A DNA stretch of 39,725 nt from Bacteroidota bacterium (GTDB lineage: Bacteria > Bacteroidota > Bacteroidia > Bacteroidales > WCHB1-69). The stretch lies in assembly GCA_009786185.1 (NCBI GenBank), contig WQTS01000125.1:1-39725 (forward strand). Direction: 5' to 3'. Under the pieces are notes generated by a model. That model did not search any database and was not told where the DNA came from. It worked only from the letters and a program-made list of their open reading frames with translations. The position numbers were made by a program, and so were the translations under genes. Shown here in pieces: positions 8,804 to 17,576 of this stretch. The first letter of the stretch is position 1, and each line of letters begins with the position of its first letter.

Positions 8804-9883
8804 TATTTCTCCTGTACAATTTAGTACAAATTGTGAATTTGCCGGATCATTAGTAATAATATCAATGGTAGCATTTTGCTTTCCTCTTCTATTTCTTGAG
8901 TTTAACGTAACTGTTAAAGTGGCAAAATCTCCTTTCGGTATCTCATTTTTATCGGAAACCACAGCAAATATCGTATTGGATGCTTTTAACTGCCTGATAT
9001 GTAATGTATTTTTACCATTATTATGAAGTTTTACTTGTAACGTCGGATTTGTATTTTTCTCTACTTTCCCAAAATTTACCGTAAGTTCATCCAAATGAGC
9101 TTTAGGCGCATCTTGCAACTGTTTGGGGGTCAATTTTGAAAAATCTTCTCTAATTGTAACATCAACAAAAAGCGTAATATTGGGTTCAACCGGGTCTTGC
9201 GTTTGGATGGTAATCGTCTCTCTATAAACGCCTACTTCTCCTTTTTTTGCTGCATCATATTTGAAAGTAACTTCTATTTCTTCGTTGGGTTTTAAGGTTT
9301 GGTTTTCTACGGTAATATAAGCAGGCAATTTCATGGGTGTAAACGTAGATTCTTTTTCTGAAAAGTTCATAACTTGAATTACAAATGATTTGTTTTCAGT
9401 ATTTAGCAAATCGAGTTTTACATTATTATCTTTTATTCTAATTTCTCCTGAGCCGTTTTTATAACCGGCAGTTTCATACTTTGATGGTGGTTTTTTTTCT
9501 ACTGTTCCTTTAATAAAAATACTGTATGGAGTACCGTTTGCACCTTCATCAAATTTGGGTTCATTTGTGGTTACTTTGATGCTTTTATTAAAGTTGCCCG
9601 GACGATTATGAGGATCGTAAGCTGCTGTGATAAAACCTCTTTGACCGGGCGCTACCGGTGTTTTTGTATAATCGGTAGCGGTACAGCCGCATCCCGGTTT
9701 AACGCTGGTTATCAAAAGATCCTGATCGCCGGTATTGGTAAATTCAAACTTCCGGGAAGCTTTTCCATCCGATTCTTTAATATTACCAAAATCAACAGTG
9801 GTGTTGTCAAACTGAATAACGGGTTGTGCAAAAAGAGCTAATGTGCTTAAAAACATTACGAAACAGAATAGTTGCTTTTTCAT
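8795..9883 (-). CDS. Exported protein with DUF1573 repeats
   Basis: The 362-residue product has a Sec signal peptide (MKKQLFCFVMFLSTLALFA, cut before QPVIQF). Three immunoglobulin-like β-sandwich modules follow, at about 20-115, 150-240 and 255-360. The first is a clear DUF1573 domain: VDFGNIKESDGKASRKFEFTN then KPGCGCTATDYTKTPVAPG, with the cysteine pair typical of that family. The other two keep the NTG/PxxxxxxxVTF pattern of ASPM-SPD-2-Hydin-like folds. Function is unknown; Bacteroidota genomes hold many paralogues, and I infer a periplasmic or surface structural protein. It appears monocistronic. Confidence 0.85.
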   Translation of the reverse strand: MKKQLFCFVMFLSTLALFAQPVIQFDNTTVDFGNIKESDGKASRKFEFTNTGDQDLLITSVKPGCGCTATDYTKTPVAPGQRGFITAAYDPHNRPGNFNKSIKVTTNEPKFDEGANGTPYSIFIKGTVEKKPPSKYETAGYKNGSGEIRIKDNNVKLDLLNTENKSFVIQVMNFSEKESTFTPMKLPAYITVENQTLKPNEEIEVTFKYDAAKKGEVGVYRETITIQTQDPVEPNITLFVDVTIREDFSKLTPKQLQDAPKAHLDELTVNFGKVEKNTNPTLQVKLHNNGKNTLHIRQLKASNTIFAVVSDKNEIPKGDFATLTVTLNSRNRRGKQNATIDIITNDPANSQFVLNCTGEISQ

Positions 9884-10201
9884 AATTAAAGTAATTAATG
9901 TGATTTTTTATTTTTACAATTTAAATTAACGAGTAAGAGACTGCGAAAGTATAGGAAAGTTTACGTCTGAGCCATAATTTTAATAAGATTAACATGATTT
10001 TTATATGAATTTAATCTTGTAAATTTTGGAAATCTTAATAAAATCACAGTTCAAGACAAAAATATTTTCCTATAAATCAATACATTAAAATATTTTTCAC
10101 TTTTTTTTATTAAAAAACATCCGAGATATTAAAAAAAATACTTTTTTCGCAGTGTATTAATACACCAATACACTAACCCAATAATACAAATTTAAAATAT
10201 T
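9884..10201. other. Intergenic region between divergent DUF1573 and ABC operon genes
   Basis: This 318-base, strongly AT-rich gap separates two divergent genes. No reading frame of note is present. The only structured element I see is the palindromic operator-like site at 10151-10174 before the ABC ATPase gene. I found no clear TAnnTTTG element for either gene. Confidence 0.6.
10151..10174. promoter_or_regulatory. Probable GntR/YtrA-type operator
   Basis: Two nested palindromes are visible: GTGTATTAATACAC (10152-10165) and outer arms AGTGTAT (10151-10157) and ATACACT (10168-10174). The site lies 28 bases upstream of the ABC ATPase start, in an operon whose last gene encodes a GntR-family repressor, the usual arrangement for autoregulated YtrA-type operons. 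Binding is inferred, not shown. Confidence 0.6.
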
Positions 10202-11044
10202 ATGATTCAACTACAAAACATCGACTTCGGGTATTCCAAAAAGCGTTTGCTTTTCGAGAATCTTACGTTGGAATTGTCCCGCGGGCACATTTACGGCTTA
10301 CTTGGCAAAAATGGCGCCGGCAAAACCACCCTCCTCAAATTGATAAGCGGATTGCGTTTTATCTCAAACGGTTCCGCTTTGGTATTAAATGAAAACCCTG
10401 CATTGCGCAAACCGGAAATGTTGCAAGAAATTGCTTTTCTTCCGGAAGAATTGTACACACCGGCATTGAAAATAAAGGAATTTATAAAAGCGTATGCTCC
10501 GTTTTATCCCAATTTTAGCCATGAACAATTTCAAGAATATCTGAATATTTTTGAAATAGACCATCAAAATTATAAGATTGATAAAATGTCGTTTGGGCAA
10601 AAAAAGAAGATAATGATTTCGTTCGCCTTAGCTTGCAACACCAAAATTTTAATTATGGATGAACCGACCAATGCGTTGGATATTCCTTCCAAAACCATTT
10701 TTCGCAAATTGATGGCTTCCGTAGCCACCGAAGATCGCATTGTGATTATTTCTACCCACCAAGTACGCGATTTACACAGTTTAATTGACGCCATTATTAT
10801 TCTTGATTCCGGTAAAGTTATCTTAAACGAAAGTGCAGAAAACATCACCGAAAAATTAACTTTTGAAGTAATGGAAGGCACCGAAAACGCAACGCATATA
10901 TTATATGAAGAAGATAATATGCGCGGCAAAATGGTGGTACGTGAAAATACGGCTCAAAAAGAGACAAAATTAGACATTGAACTTCTTTTTAATGCCGTAA
11001 TGCTCAATAAAGAGAAAATTCAACACATTTTTAACCCTAAATAA
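10202..11044 (+). CDS. ABC transporter ATP-binding protein
   Basis: This 280-residue ABC ATPase is of the type paired with small ABC-2-like permeases and YtrA regulators. Walker A LLGKNGAGKTTLLKL is near residue 33-47, the signature MSFGQKKKIMISFALA near 129, Walker B ILIMDEPTNALD near 148 and the H-loop histidine in IISTHQVRDL near 185. The signature reads SFGQK instead of the canonical SGGQ, as is common in this subgroup. A 60-residue C-terminal extension of unknown role follows the nucleotide-binding core. It is the first gene of an operon with a 47-aa peptide, a permease and the regulator. The substrate is not known; drug, peptide or lipid export is possible. Confidence 0.9.
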   Translation: MIQLQNIDFGYSKKRLLFENLTLELSRGHIYGLLGKNGAGKTTLLKLISGLRFISNGSALVLNENPALRKPEMLQEIAFLPEELYTPALKIKEFIKAYAPFYPNFSHEQFQEYLNIFEIDHQNYKIDKMSFGQKKKIMISFALACNTKILIMDEPTNALDIPSKTIFRKLMASVATEDRIVIISTHQVRDLHSLIDAIIILDSGKVILNESAENITEKLTFEVMEGTENATHILYEEDNMRGKMVVRENTAQKETKLDIELLFNAVMLNKEKIQHIFNPK

Positions 11045-11056
11045 AAAATAAACGTT

Positions 11057-11200
11057 ATGAAAAAATACACCAATAAAGTTTTAATTACCGGAATTGCTCT
11101 TCTTTTAGCAGCCGCTACCATTCTATTCTTCATTAAGACATACGAAGTTAAGAAAGCCATTAAACATTCCGACACCAAAGAATTAAACATTAACCAATAA
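11057..11200 (+). CDS. 47-aa single-span membrane peptide in the ABC operon
   Basis: The frame runs from ATG at 11057 to TAA at 11198-11200. The product starts MKKYTNKVLITGIALLL, has one hydrophobic span at about residues 8-26 flanked by lysines, and a short charged tail ending KELNINQ. It sits 12 bases after the ATPase gene and 16 before the permease gene, filling the gap in a tight operon, which is the main argument that it is translated. No family is recognised; it could be a small accessory subunit of the transporter or a non-cleaved signal-anchor peptide. Confidence 0.6.
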   Translation: MKKYTNKVLITGIALLLAAATILFFIKTYEVKKAIKHSDTKELNINQ

Positions 11201-11216
11201 AAACGAGGAGGTCAAT

Positions 11217-11930
11217 ATGAATATAATACACATAATCAATTTATTTAGAGCATATTTTATTGAAAATAAAAAAACATTGCTCATTCTTGGTATCATCACA
11301 TTCGGGATAGCTACTTTTGGATTCACTGTTTCTTCGTATCCGAGCGCAACGCCGAGTATCCCCTATTTTTTCCTGCTTTGGATAGCAGGCACATTTTTTC
11401 AGTCCTCTTTAAAAAGGAGCAATAGCATGCATTTTTTTAATTTGCCGACAACAACCGGTGAAAAATTTACCCACGCCTTAATAGTTATTCTATCTGCCGG
11501 AATTGCACTGCGCATACTGGCAATTACAGGTGCACTTACAGGACATTTTCTTATTCGTCCGCTTATCTACTTTGAATCCAGCAGCATACTCAGCGGAATG
11601 GATATATTGAAAATGAATATTTGGTCTTTTAGCGATTATTTAGTGAATGCTTTTGTAATTTCCGGTTTTCTTTTTGGCTCTATTTACTTTAAAAAGAGCG
11701 CCCTTATTAAAACATTTGCTATTACCATAGGTTTCTTATTTGGTATTGCCTTCTATTTTGTAGGATTAATTTATGTTGTCTTTGGAAAAAGCTCTCTATC
11801 TGACGAATCAATAAATATCGATATTGCCAATTTTGTATTTCTGCAAAATTATTATTACCTCATTCCCGTTGTTTTGGCTCTATTTTTCTTTTCATTAACT
11901 TATTTACGTCTAAGAGAAACGGAGGTTTAA
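11217..11930 (+). CDS. ABC transporter permease-like membrane protein
   Basis: The 237-residue, very hydrophobic protein has about six predicted transmembrane segments and no other recognisable domain. The N-terminus (MNIIHIINLFRAYFIENKKTLL) looks like the amphipathic start of ABC-2-type permeases. It follows the ATPase and small-peptide genes and ends one base before the GntR gene, so I infer it is the membrane partner of the ATPase. An unusually good Shine-Dalgarno, AGGAGG, lies about 7 bases before its ATG. Confidence 0.75.
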   Translation: MNIIHIINLFRAYFIENKKTLLILGIITFGIATFGFTVSSYPSATPSIPYFFLLWIAGTFFQSSLKRSNSMHFFNLPTTTGEKFTHALIVILSAGIALRILAITGALTGHFLIRPLIYFESSSILSGMDILKMNIWSFSDYLVNAFVISGFLFGSIYFKKSALIKTFAITIGFLFGIAFYFVGLIYVVFGKSSLSDESINIDIANFVFLQNYYYLIPVVLALFFFSLTYLRLRETEV

Positions 11931-11931
11931 C

Positions 11932-12276
11932 ATGAATTTTAAAGAAACACAACCTATTTATATGCAAATTGCCGATTGGGCATGTGAGCAGATTTTGCTT
12001 CACAAGTGGCAATCGGATGACCGTGCGCCATCGGTGCGTGAATTGGGTGCAACCTTAGAAGTGAACCCGAATACGGTAGCCCGTTCTTACGAATTTTTGG
12101 AAAATAAAGAGATTCTTGTGAATAAGCGCGGCGTTGGTTTTTTCATAGCCCCCAACGCCGCGGACAAGATTCGCGAATTTCGGAAAGAACGTTTTTTTGA
12201 AGAAGAATTACCGGTAGTTTTTAAAACAATGAAACTGCTGGGAATTGGGATGGAGGATATTGTGAAACGGTTTTAG
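11932..12276 (+). CDS. GntR-family transcriptional regulator (YtrA subfamily)
   Basis: This 114-residue protein is a short GntR regulator: an N-terminal winged helix (QPIYMQIADWACEQILLHKW, then APSVRELGATLEVNPNTVARSYEFLE) and only about 40 residues after it, the size of YtrA-type proteins with no large effector domain. YtrA-type repressors typically control the ABC operon they belong to, and a matching palindrome precedes this operon at 10151. The start is one base after the permease stop and is preceded by GGAGG, pointing to translational coupling. The inducing signal is unknown; in Firmicutes relatives it is often a cell-envelope antibiotic. Confidence 0.92.
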   Translation: MNFKETQPIYMQIADWACEQILLHKWQSDDRAPSVRELGATLEVNPNTVARSYEFLENKEILVNKRGVGFFIAPNAADKIREFRKERFFEEELPVVFKTMKLLGIGMEDIVKRF

Positions 12277-12280
12277 AACG

Positions 12281-12364
12281 AAATTCTTCGCTACGCTCGG
12301 AATGACACTCCCAAACAGTCATAAAGAGAAAAGGAGCCGTCATTCCGAACGTAGCGAGAAATCT
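12281..12364. repeat. Large hairpin repeat (copy 1 of a dispersed palindrome)
   Basis: Left arm 12281-12306 and right arm 12339-12364 are inverted copies of about 26 bases with few mismatches, sharing the core CGCTACG(C/T)TCGGAATGAC. The loop is 32 bases. The same core recurs in a similar hairpin at 20465-20557. It lies between the GntR gene and the GIN gene and could act as a terminator or mRNA-stability element. Confidence 0.8.
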
Positions 12365-12412
12365 CATCTAAATTAAAGTATAATTATATTAATCAAAAAA
12401 AATCAAAACATT

Positions 12413-13162
12413 ATGAAAAAAATTAACATCATCACCATTATTGCGATAAGTGTATCGCTTCTATTCACCTCATGTTTTAGCATCGTTAACAAAGAGAGCA
12501 AAAAAGGAGACGGCGAATTAGTTACAAAGTCTATAGGAATCTCTGATTTTTCAAAAATTGAGATTGAAACTTATGTAGAAGTAAACTATTTTCAGGCGCA
12601 AAATTCGGGAAACTTAAAATTTACCGTTGACAGCAATCTTTGGGAATATTACGATATCTATACAGAAAGAGATGTGCTTCATATCAAATTAAAAGAAGAG
12701 CACAAGAAAAACATCCACCTAAATCCAACAAAAAGTTTGTTAACTGTGTCTTCCGAACAGCTTGATGAGATTTCAATTGCAGGAAGTTCCAACATTAATT
12801 TCTGCACTGAATTTACTTCAAAAAAATTAAGCATAGGAATTGCAGGAAGCGGTAAACTCTTTGCAAATCAATATCCGGTGAACATAGAAAATTGCGAAAT
12901 AGGCATTGCCGGATCGGGAAACCTACAACTTAAAGGAAACATTCAAAAAGCCGACATCGGTATTGTAGGAAGCGGTAAGGTGAACGCTCTGGATTGTGAA
13001 ATAGCGCAACTATATATCAATATAGCCGGAAGTGGCGATATAGAGGCGCACATTACCGATAAACTTGATGTTACCATTGCCGGAAGTGGCGATGTGAAAT
13101 ACAAAGGGAATCCTGTTATTTCTAAAAACATTGCCGGTTCGGGGAAAATTATAAAACTTTAA
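12413..13162 (+). CDS. Head-GIN domain (DUF2807) lipoprotein
   Basis: The 249-residue protein has a lipoprotein signal with the lipobox LFTSC (Cys21), so it is likely anchored in the outer membrane or periplasm. The rest matches the head-GIN/DUF2807 family: a right-handed β-helix made of repeated short units with the G-S/I-G-S-G pattern. IAGSSNINF, IAGSGKLF, IAGSGNLQL, IVGSGKVN, IAGSGDIEA, IAGSGDVKY and IAGSGKI are visible, spaced about 18-22 residues apart in the second half. The function is unknown despite the 'adhesin' name given to the family. It is 10 bases upstream of the β-barrel gene and probably co-transcribed with it. Confidence 0.9.
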   Translation: MKKINIITIIAISVSLLFTSCFSIVNKESKKGDGELVTKSIGISDFSKIEIETYVEVNYFQAQNSGNLKFTVDSNLWEYYDIYTERDVLHIKLKEEHKKNIHLNPTKSLLTVSSEQLDEISIAGSSNINFCTEFTSKKLSIGIAGSGKLFANQYPVNIENCEIGIAGSGNLQLKGNIQKADIGIVGSGKVNALDCEIAQLYINIAGSGDIEAHITDKLDVTIAGSGDVKYKGNPVISKNIAGSGKIIKL

Positions 13163-13172
13163 TTGAACTTTT

Positions 13173-15485
13173 ATGAACAAAATTAAAGCGTTACTATTTA
13201 TACTTTTCTGCGTAAGCACCTCATTGCAAGCACAAAATATTACAGGCATGCTTGTTGATGCACACTCAAAAGAGCCATTACCTTTTGTAAATGTAGTGTT
13301 ATTGAAAGCGATGGACTCTACTTTTGTAAAAGGTGTAATCTCCGATAGAGACGGCTCTTTCAATATAGAATTACCGCAAACGGATAAATACTTACTTCGC
13401 ATTAACTATTTAGGCTATGAATCTAAAATAATTGATGTTCAGCAAAATAATGTGGATGCAATACCACTATTTCCCAATTCACAGTTATTGAATGAAGCAG
13501 TGGTTGCAACTACTGCTAAAATCTTTAAAATTGAAGATGGAGGCATGTCAACCCAAATTCAAGATACTTGGTTGCAAAATCTTGGATCTGCAAACGAGGT
13601 TTTGACACAGCTACCTTTAGTAACTCAGGATGGGGAAAACTTTACAGTATTCGGAAAAGGTACGCCTTTGATATATGTTAACAACCGTTTGGTTCGCGAT
13701 ATAACCGAATTGCAGGAAATTAACTCTGCCGATATTAAAAAAATTACGGTGATTACAAGTCCCGGAGCAGAATATGATGCTACTGTTCAGTCGGTGATTA
13801 AGATAGAAACCGTAAGACCGCAAGGCGAAGGGTTAAGTGGCACTGTTACAGGAAATCTTCACGTTGACAGAAAATTTTCTCACAGTGAGTTGGTTAATTT
13901 GAATTATCGAAAGAAAAATTTAGATATTTTTGGGATGCTCCGTTTTTCTCAGGCAAAGGATAAATCGTACATGATTTTAGAACAAAATACCCATTTTAAC
14001 GATCAGATTTTGACAATATTAAATAGTGAACATGATTATCACAGGATGAATATCCGTTCTAATTTAGGCTTTAATTACCTGTTTGGAAAAGACAATTCTG
14101 TGGGTGCAAAGTACGAATTAACAAGTACTCCGTTGGCTCAAGGTGAGTTAATTTCTAATATGGATGTTTACCGGAACAATCAGTTTATTGAAACATTTGC
14201 ATCCGATTGGAATACAAATGATAAAAGAAACGCACACTATGTTAATTCATATCTTTATTTAGGTCAATTTAAGTGGTTGACGGTAAAATTAGATATGGAT
14301 TTTCGGATCGGTAATAACTCCGGCAGTCAAAATGTACTAAATTATTATGATCACATAACGGAAAGCATAGCCACCAACAGCAACCAAAATCACTATTTGT
14401 ATGCCACTAAGCTTGTTATGGCTACTCCCATAAAAGCCGGAAAATTGAATTACGGAGGTGAGTATGCCTATACCTATAACCATCAGGATTTTAAAGTAAA
14501 TGATGAGGGAGAGGCACAAAATTTGTCTCCCAACAACAATACTGCTAAACAAAATCTTTTGGCTGCGTTTGCTTCCTTTAGCTACCCTTTTGGCAACTTT
14601 TCTGCTGATCTTGGCCTTCGCTACGAAAATACGGATTTCAATTATTTCGCAAATGGAATAAAAGAAGAGGACCAAAGTAAGATATATCATAATTTATTTC
14701 CGAATGTCGGCATAAGTTATAATAATGTAAAACATTCAATAGCAGCAACATTAAGCTACAGAAGTACTATTTATCGTCCAAGTTATTACCAACTGCGCAA
14801 TAGCATGCAGTACGACAGTCCATATACTTATGAAGCCGGAAATCCATACTTGAAACCTATGATTGCTAATACGCTATCGGGCTTGTTTATGTGGAAAGAC
14901 ATTACGCTAATGGTCAACTTCGACATGTATGAGAACAGTATTTTAGATATTCCCGAACAATATTCGGATGAAACTGTATTACTACGACCGGTGAATTTGG
15001 ATAAAAGCCAAAATCTTACCGCAGCCATCTCATATTCCCCTACTTTCTTTAAAATTTGGAACCCAAATCTACAAATAGGCGTTTCAAAAAACTTTCTCAA
15101 GTACAATGAAATCACATTTAATACTCCTCTATTTTTTATGAGTATGGGAAACAACATCACATTACCTAAAAATTGGCAAATTGGCGCAGATGTTTCGTAT
15201 GTAAGTTCGGGAAACTATTCCATATTTTATGTGCATGGTGTTTTTAAAATGGGTTTTCATGTCTCAAAATCTTTCTTTAAGAATAAGTTAAGGATTAACT
15301 TGCGAGGAAGTGACATTTTCAATACCGAAAGGGAAAAAGTGGATACTCAGATAAACAATATCGCCATTAGACTAAATAAAAATAGTAATACTCAAGGCGT
15401 TCATCTCTCTGTTACCTATCGTTTTAATGCCACTCAAAATAAATATAGAGGAGAAGCGGCAAGTGATGAACAAAATCGTTTGTAA
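13173..15485 (+). CDS. Outer-membrane β-barrel / TonB-receptor-like protein
   Basis: The 770-residue protein has a signal peptide (MNKIKALLFILFCVSTSLQAQ), then a carboxypeptidase-regulatory-like β-sandwich at about 22-105 (ITGMLVDAHSKEPLPFVNVVLL, then ISDRDGSFNIELP). A plug-like region follows at about 110-215, with GTPLIYVNNRLVRDITELQ and ADIKKITVITSPGAEYDA. The remainder is an outer-membrane β-barrel of about 540 residues. This architecture fits the Bacteroidota outer-membrane beta-barrel family related to TonB-dependent receptors; no SusD partner is nearby. I infer transport or binding of a peptide, metal complex or lipid at the outer membrane. It lies between the GIN lipoprotein and the S9 peptidase. 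Confidence 0.88.
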   Translation: MNKIKALLFILFCVSTSLQAQNITGMLVDAHSKEPLPFVNVVLLKAMDSTFVKGVISDRDGSFNIELPQTDKYLLRINYLGYESKIIDVQQNNVDAIPLFPNSQLLNEAVVATTAKIFKIEDGGMSTQIQDTWLQNLGSANEVLTQLPLVTQDGENFTVFGKGTPLIYVNNRLVRDITELQEINSADIKKITVITSPGAEYDATVQSVIKIETVRPQGEGLSGTVTGNLHVDRKFSHSELVNLNYRKKNLDIFGMLRFSQAKDKSYMILEQNTHFNDQILTILNSEHDYHRMNIRSNLGFNYLFGKDNSVGAKYELTSTPLAQGELISNMDVYRNNQFIETFASDWNTNDKRNAHYVNSYLYLGQFKWLTVKLDMDFRIGNNSGSQNVLNYYDHITESIATNSNQNHYLYATKLVMATPIKAGKLNYGGEYAYTYNHQDFKVNDEGEAQNLSPNNNTAKQNLLAAFASFSYPFGNFSADLGLRYENTDFNYFANGIKEEDQSKIYHNLFPNVGISYNNVKHSIAATLSYRSTIYRPSYYQLRNSMQYDSPYTYEAGNPYLKPMIANTLSGLFMWKDITLMVNFDMYENSILDIPEQYSDETVLLRPVNLDKSQNLTAAISYSPTFFKIWNPNLQIGVSKNFLKYNEITFNTPLFFMSMGNNITLPKNWQIGADVSYVSSGNYSIFYVHGVFKMGFHVSKSFFKNKLRINLRGSDIFNTEREKVDTQINNIAIRLNKNSNTQGVHLSVTYRFNATQNKYRGEAASDEQNRL

Positions 15486-15523
15486 AAAAATAAAACAAAA
15501 AAATAACCTTAAAATTTATCATT

Positions 15524-17521
15524 ATGAACAAAAAATCAATTATCGTCGTTATCATAGCTTTAGCAAGTATGATGACAGCAAAAGCACAAATCGAATACCA
15601 ATTGCCGGGCAATACGGCGCTTCCTTCTTCCGATGAAGAGCTAAGCGCTTTAGCTGCTTACGACAAAGGGAATTACAAATACAAAGTGGAAGACTACTTT
15701 GCGCGTCCCAAAGCTTCTGAATTTCAGCTTTCTCCAAATGGCAAATACATGTCGTACCGCGAAAAAGATGAAAATAATAAGCGGCATATTTACATTAAGG
15801 AACTTGCTACCGGAAAGTCTCAACGAATTATTGAAGAAGGAGATGAGTTAATTCGTGGTTATGGTTGGATTAATGATGAACGATTGATATGGGTAATGGA
15901 TAAAGGCGGCAATGAAAATTATCACATTTTCGCTGCAAATCTCGACGGAAGTAATATGCTTGACCTTACGCCTTTTGATGATGTACGCGCTCACATTCTC
16001 AACATGTTGAAAGAGCAAAAGGATTATATCATCATTTCGATGAATAAAAATAACAAGCAAGTATTCGAACCTTATAAACTAAATGTTGTAACCGGAGAAT
16101 TGGAACAACTATTTGAAAACAAAGACATTGAAAATCCGATACAGGATTATGATTTTGATAAAGATGGAAAATTACGTGCTTATTCTAAGTTAGTTAATGG
16201 AGTGGAAAATCACATGTATTACAAAGATCTAACTACGGGAGAGTTTCGATTATTAAAAAAAATGAGATGGAATGATTCTTTTTGGATTATCGGCTTTAAT
16301 TATGATCCCGGCAAGGAGGATGAGATTTATGTGGTTACCAATCTTGACAGTGATAAGAGCCGCATCGTGTTATATGATTTTAAAAATGGCAGAATCGTTA
16401 AGGAAGTTTTTTCTAATGCTGATTATGACGTGAGCTCCATGTCTCGTTCTCGCAAGCGAAATTATGAAATAGATTATTTTGTTTACAATGGCGAAAAAGT
16501 TACTATTGCTCCGGTCAGCGCTTTTTACAAAGATTTCCATCAACAAATGGAAAAAAACTTTCCTAATAAAGAGTTTTATGTTACCGGTTACGATGATAAT
16601 GAAAATACATTTTTGATTTACGTTACCAGTGACAAACATTATGGAACTTATTATCAATACGATGCAAAAGCAAAGAATTTTACTTTACTTTACGATTTGA
16701 TGCCGCAATTGAAAGAAGAGGATATGGCGGAAATGCGTCCGATTACTTTTAAAAGCCGCGACGGGCTTACGATACACGGTTACATTACCTTGCCGAAAGC
16801 TGCTTTAGAAGGCAACAAGGTACCGTTGATTGTCCTTCCGCACGGTGGTCCGCAAGGTCTTCGCGATTCGTGGGGATTTGATCCTGAAGCCCAACTTTTT
16901 GCCAGTCGCGGATATGCTACTTTACAAGTTAATTTCCGAATTTCAGGCGGTTACGGCAAGGAGTTTCTACGTGCCGGATTCAAGCAAATTGGTCGCAAAG
17001 TTATGGATGATATAGAGGATGGTGTTCAATATGTTATTGACCAAGGTTGGGTAAATCCGGATAAAATTGCTATCTATGGAGGAAGCCACGGTGGGTACGC
17101 CACTTTAATGGGATTAGTAAAAACACCCGATTTGTATGTATGTGGCGTAAACTATGTCGGCATTTCCAATATCTTTACTTTTTTCAATTCATTTCCGGAA
17201 TATTGGAAACCACTAAAAGACATGGCAAAAGAAATTTGGTACGACATTGATGATCCGGTAGAAGCGGAAATTGCTCGTGAAGTTTCGCCGATTTATCATG
17301 TTGACAAAATTAAAAAGCCTTTATTTGTGATACAAGGTGCGAACGACCCGCGCGTTAATATCAATGAATCTGACCAAATTGTTACTCAGCTACGTGACAG
17401 AGGTTTTACAGTCCCTTACATGGTAAAATACAACGAAGGACATGGCTTTGCTCATGAGGAAAATACGATGGAGTTGTATAGGTGTATGATGGGGTTCTTT
17501 AACAAGTATCTTAACGAGTAA
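15524..17521 (+). CDS. Exported S9-family prolyl oligopeptidase
   Basis: This 665-residue serine peptidase has a signal peptide (MNKKSIIVVIIALASMMTAKAQ), a β-propeller region (about 50-400) and an α/β-hydrolase domain (about 405-665). The catalytic triad is visible: Ser521 in GGSHGGYATLMG, Asp608 in GANDPRVN and His640 in NEGHGFAHEEN. It probably degrades peptides in the periplasm. The gene follows the β-barrel gene by 38 bases and may be co-transcribed, which would fit uptake of peptides followed by hydrolysis, an inference from position only. The unit ends at the hairpin 17525-17573. Confidence 0.93.
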   Translation: MNKKSIIVVIIALASMMTAKAQIEYQLPGNTALPSSDEELSALAAYDKGNYKYKVEDYFARPKASEFQLSPNGKYMSYREKDENNKRHIYIKELATGKSQRIIEEGDELIRGYGWINDERLIWVMDKGGNENYHIFAANLDGSNMLDLTPFDDVRAHILNMLKEQKDYIIISMNKNNKQVFEPYKLNVVTGELEQLFENKDIENPIQDYDFDKDGKLRAYSKLVNGVENHMYYKDLTTGEFRLLKKMRWNDSFWIIGFNYDPGKEDEIYVVTNLDSDKSRIVLYDFKNGRIVKEVFSNADYDVSSMSRSRKRNYEIDYFVYNGEKVTIAPVSAFYKDFHQQMEKNFPNKEFYVTGYDDNENTFLIYVTSDKHYGTYYQYDAKAKNFTLLYDLMPQLKEEDMAEMRPITFKSRDGLTIHGYITLPKAALEGNKVPLIVLPHGGPQGLRDSWGFDPEAQLFASRGYATLQVNFRISGGYGKEFLRAGFKQIGRKVMDDIEDGVQYVIDQGWVNPDKIAIYGGSHGGYATLMGLVKTPDLYVCGVNYVGISNIFTFFNSFPEYWKPLKDMAKEIWYDIDDPVEAEIAREVSPIYHVDKIKKPLFVIQGANDPRVNINESDQIVTQLRDRGFTVPYMVKYNEGHGFAHEENTMELYRCMMGFFNKYLNE

Positions 17522-17524
17522 CTA

Positions 17525-17573
17525 TTTTCTCGCAAAGGCGCAAAGTTTTTTTCTTCGCGCCTTTGCGAGAAAA
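17525..17573. terminator. Bidirectional hairpin terminator
   Basis: Perfect 17-base arms (17525-17541 and 17557-17573, GCGCCTTTGCGAGAAAA and its complement) enclose a 15-base T-rich loop, with T or A runs on both flanks. It sits between the converging S9 peptidase and YitT genes, 4 bases from each stop, so it can serve both. The sequence also resembles a widely dispersed intergenic palindrome. Confidence 0.8.
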
Positions 17574-17576
17574 ACA

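Noticed and set aside
12413..13162. Repeated IAGSG units considered as DNA tandem repeats or a CRISPR-like array
   Set aside because: They are protein-level β-helix turns with diverged DNA and uneven spacing; no true CRISPR repeat is in the window.
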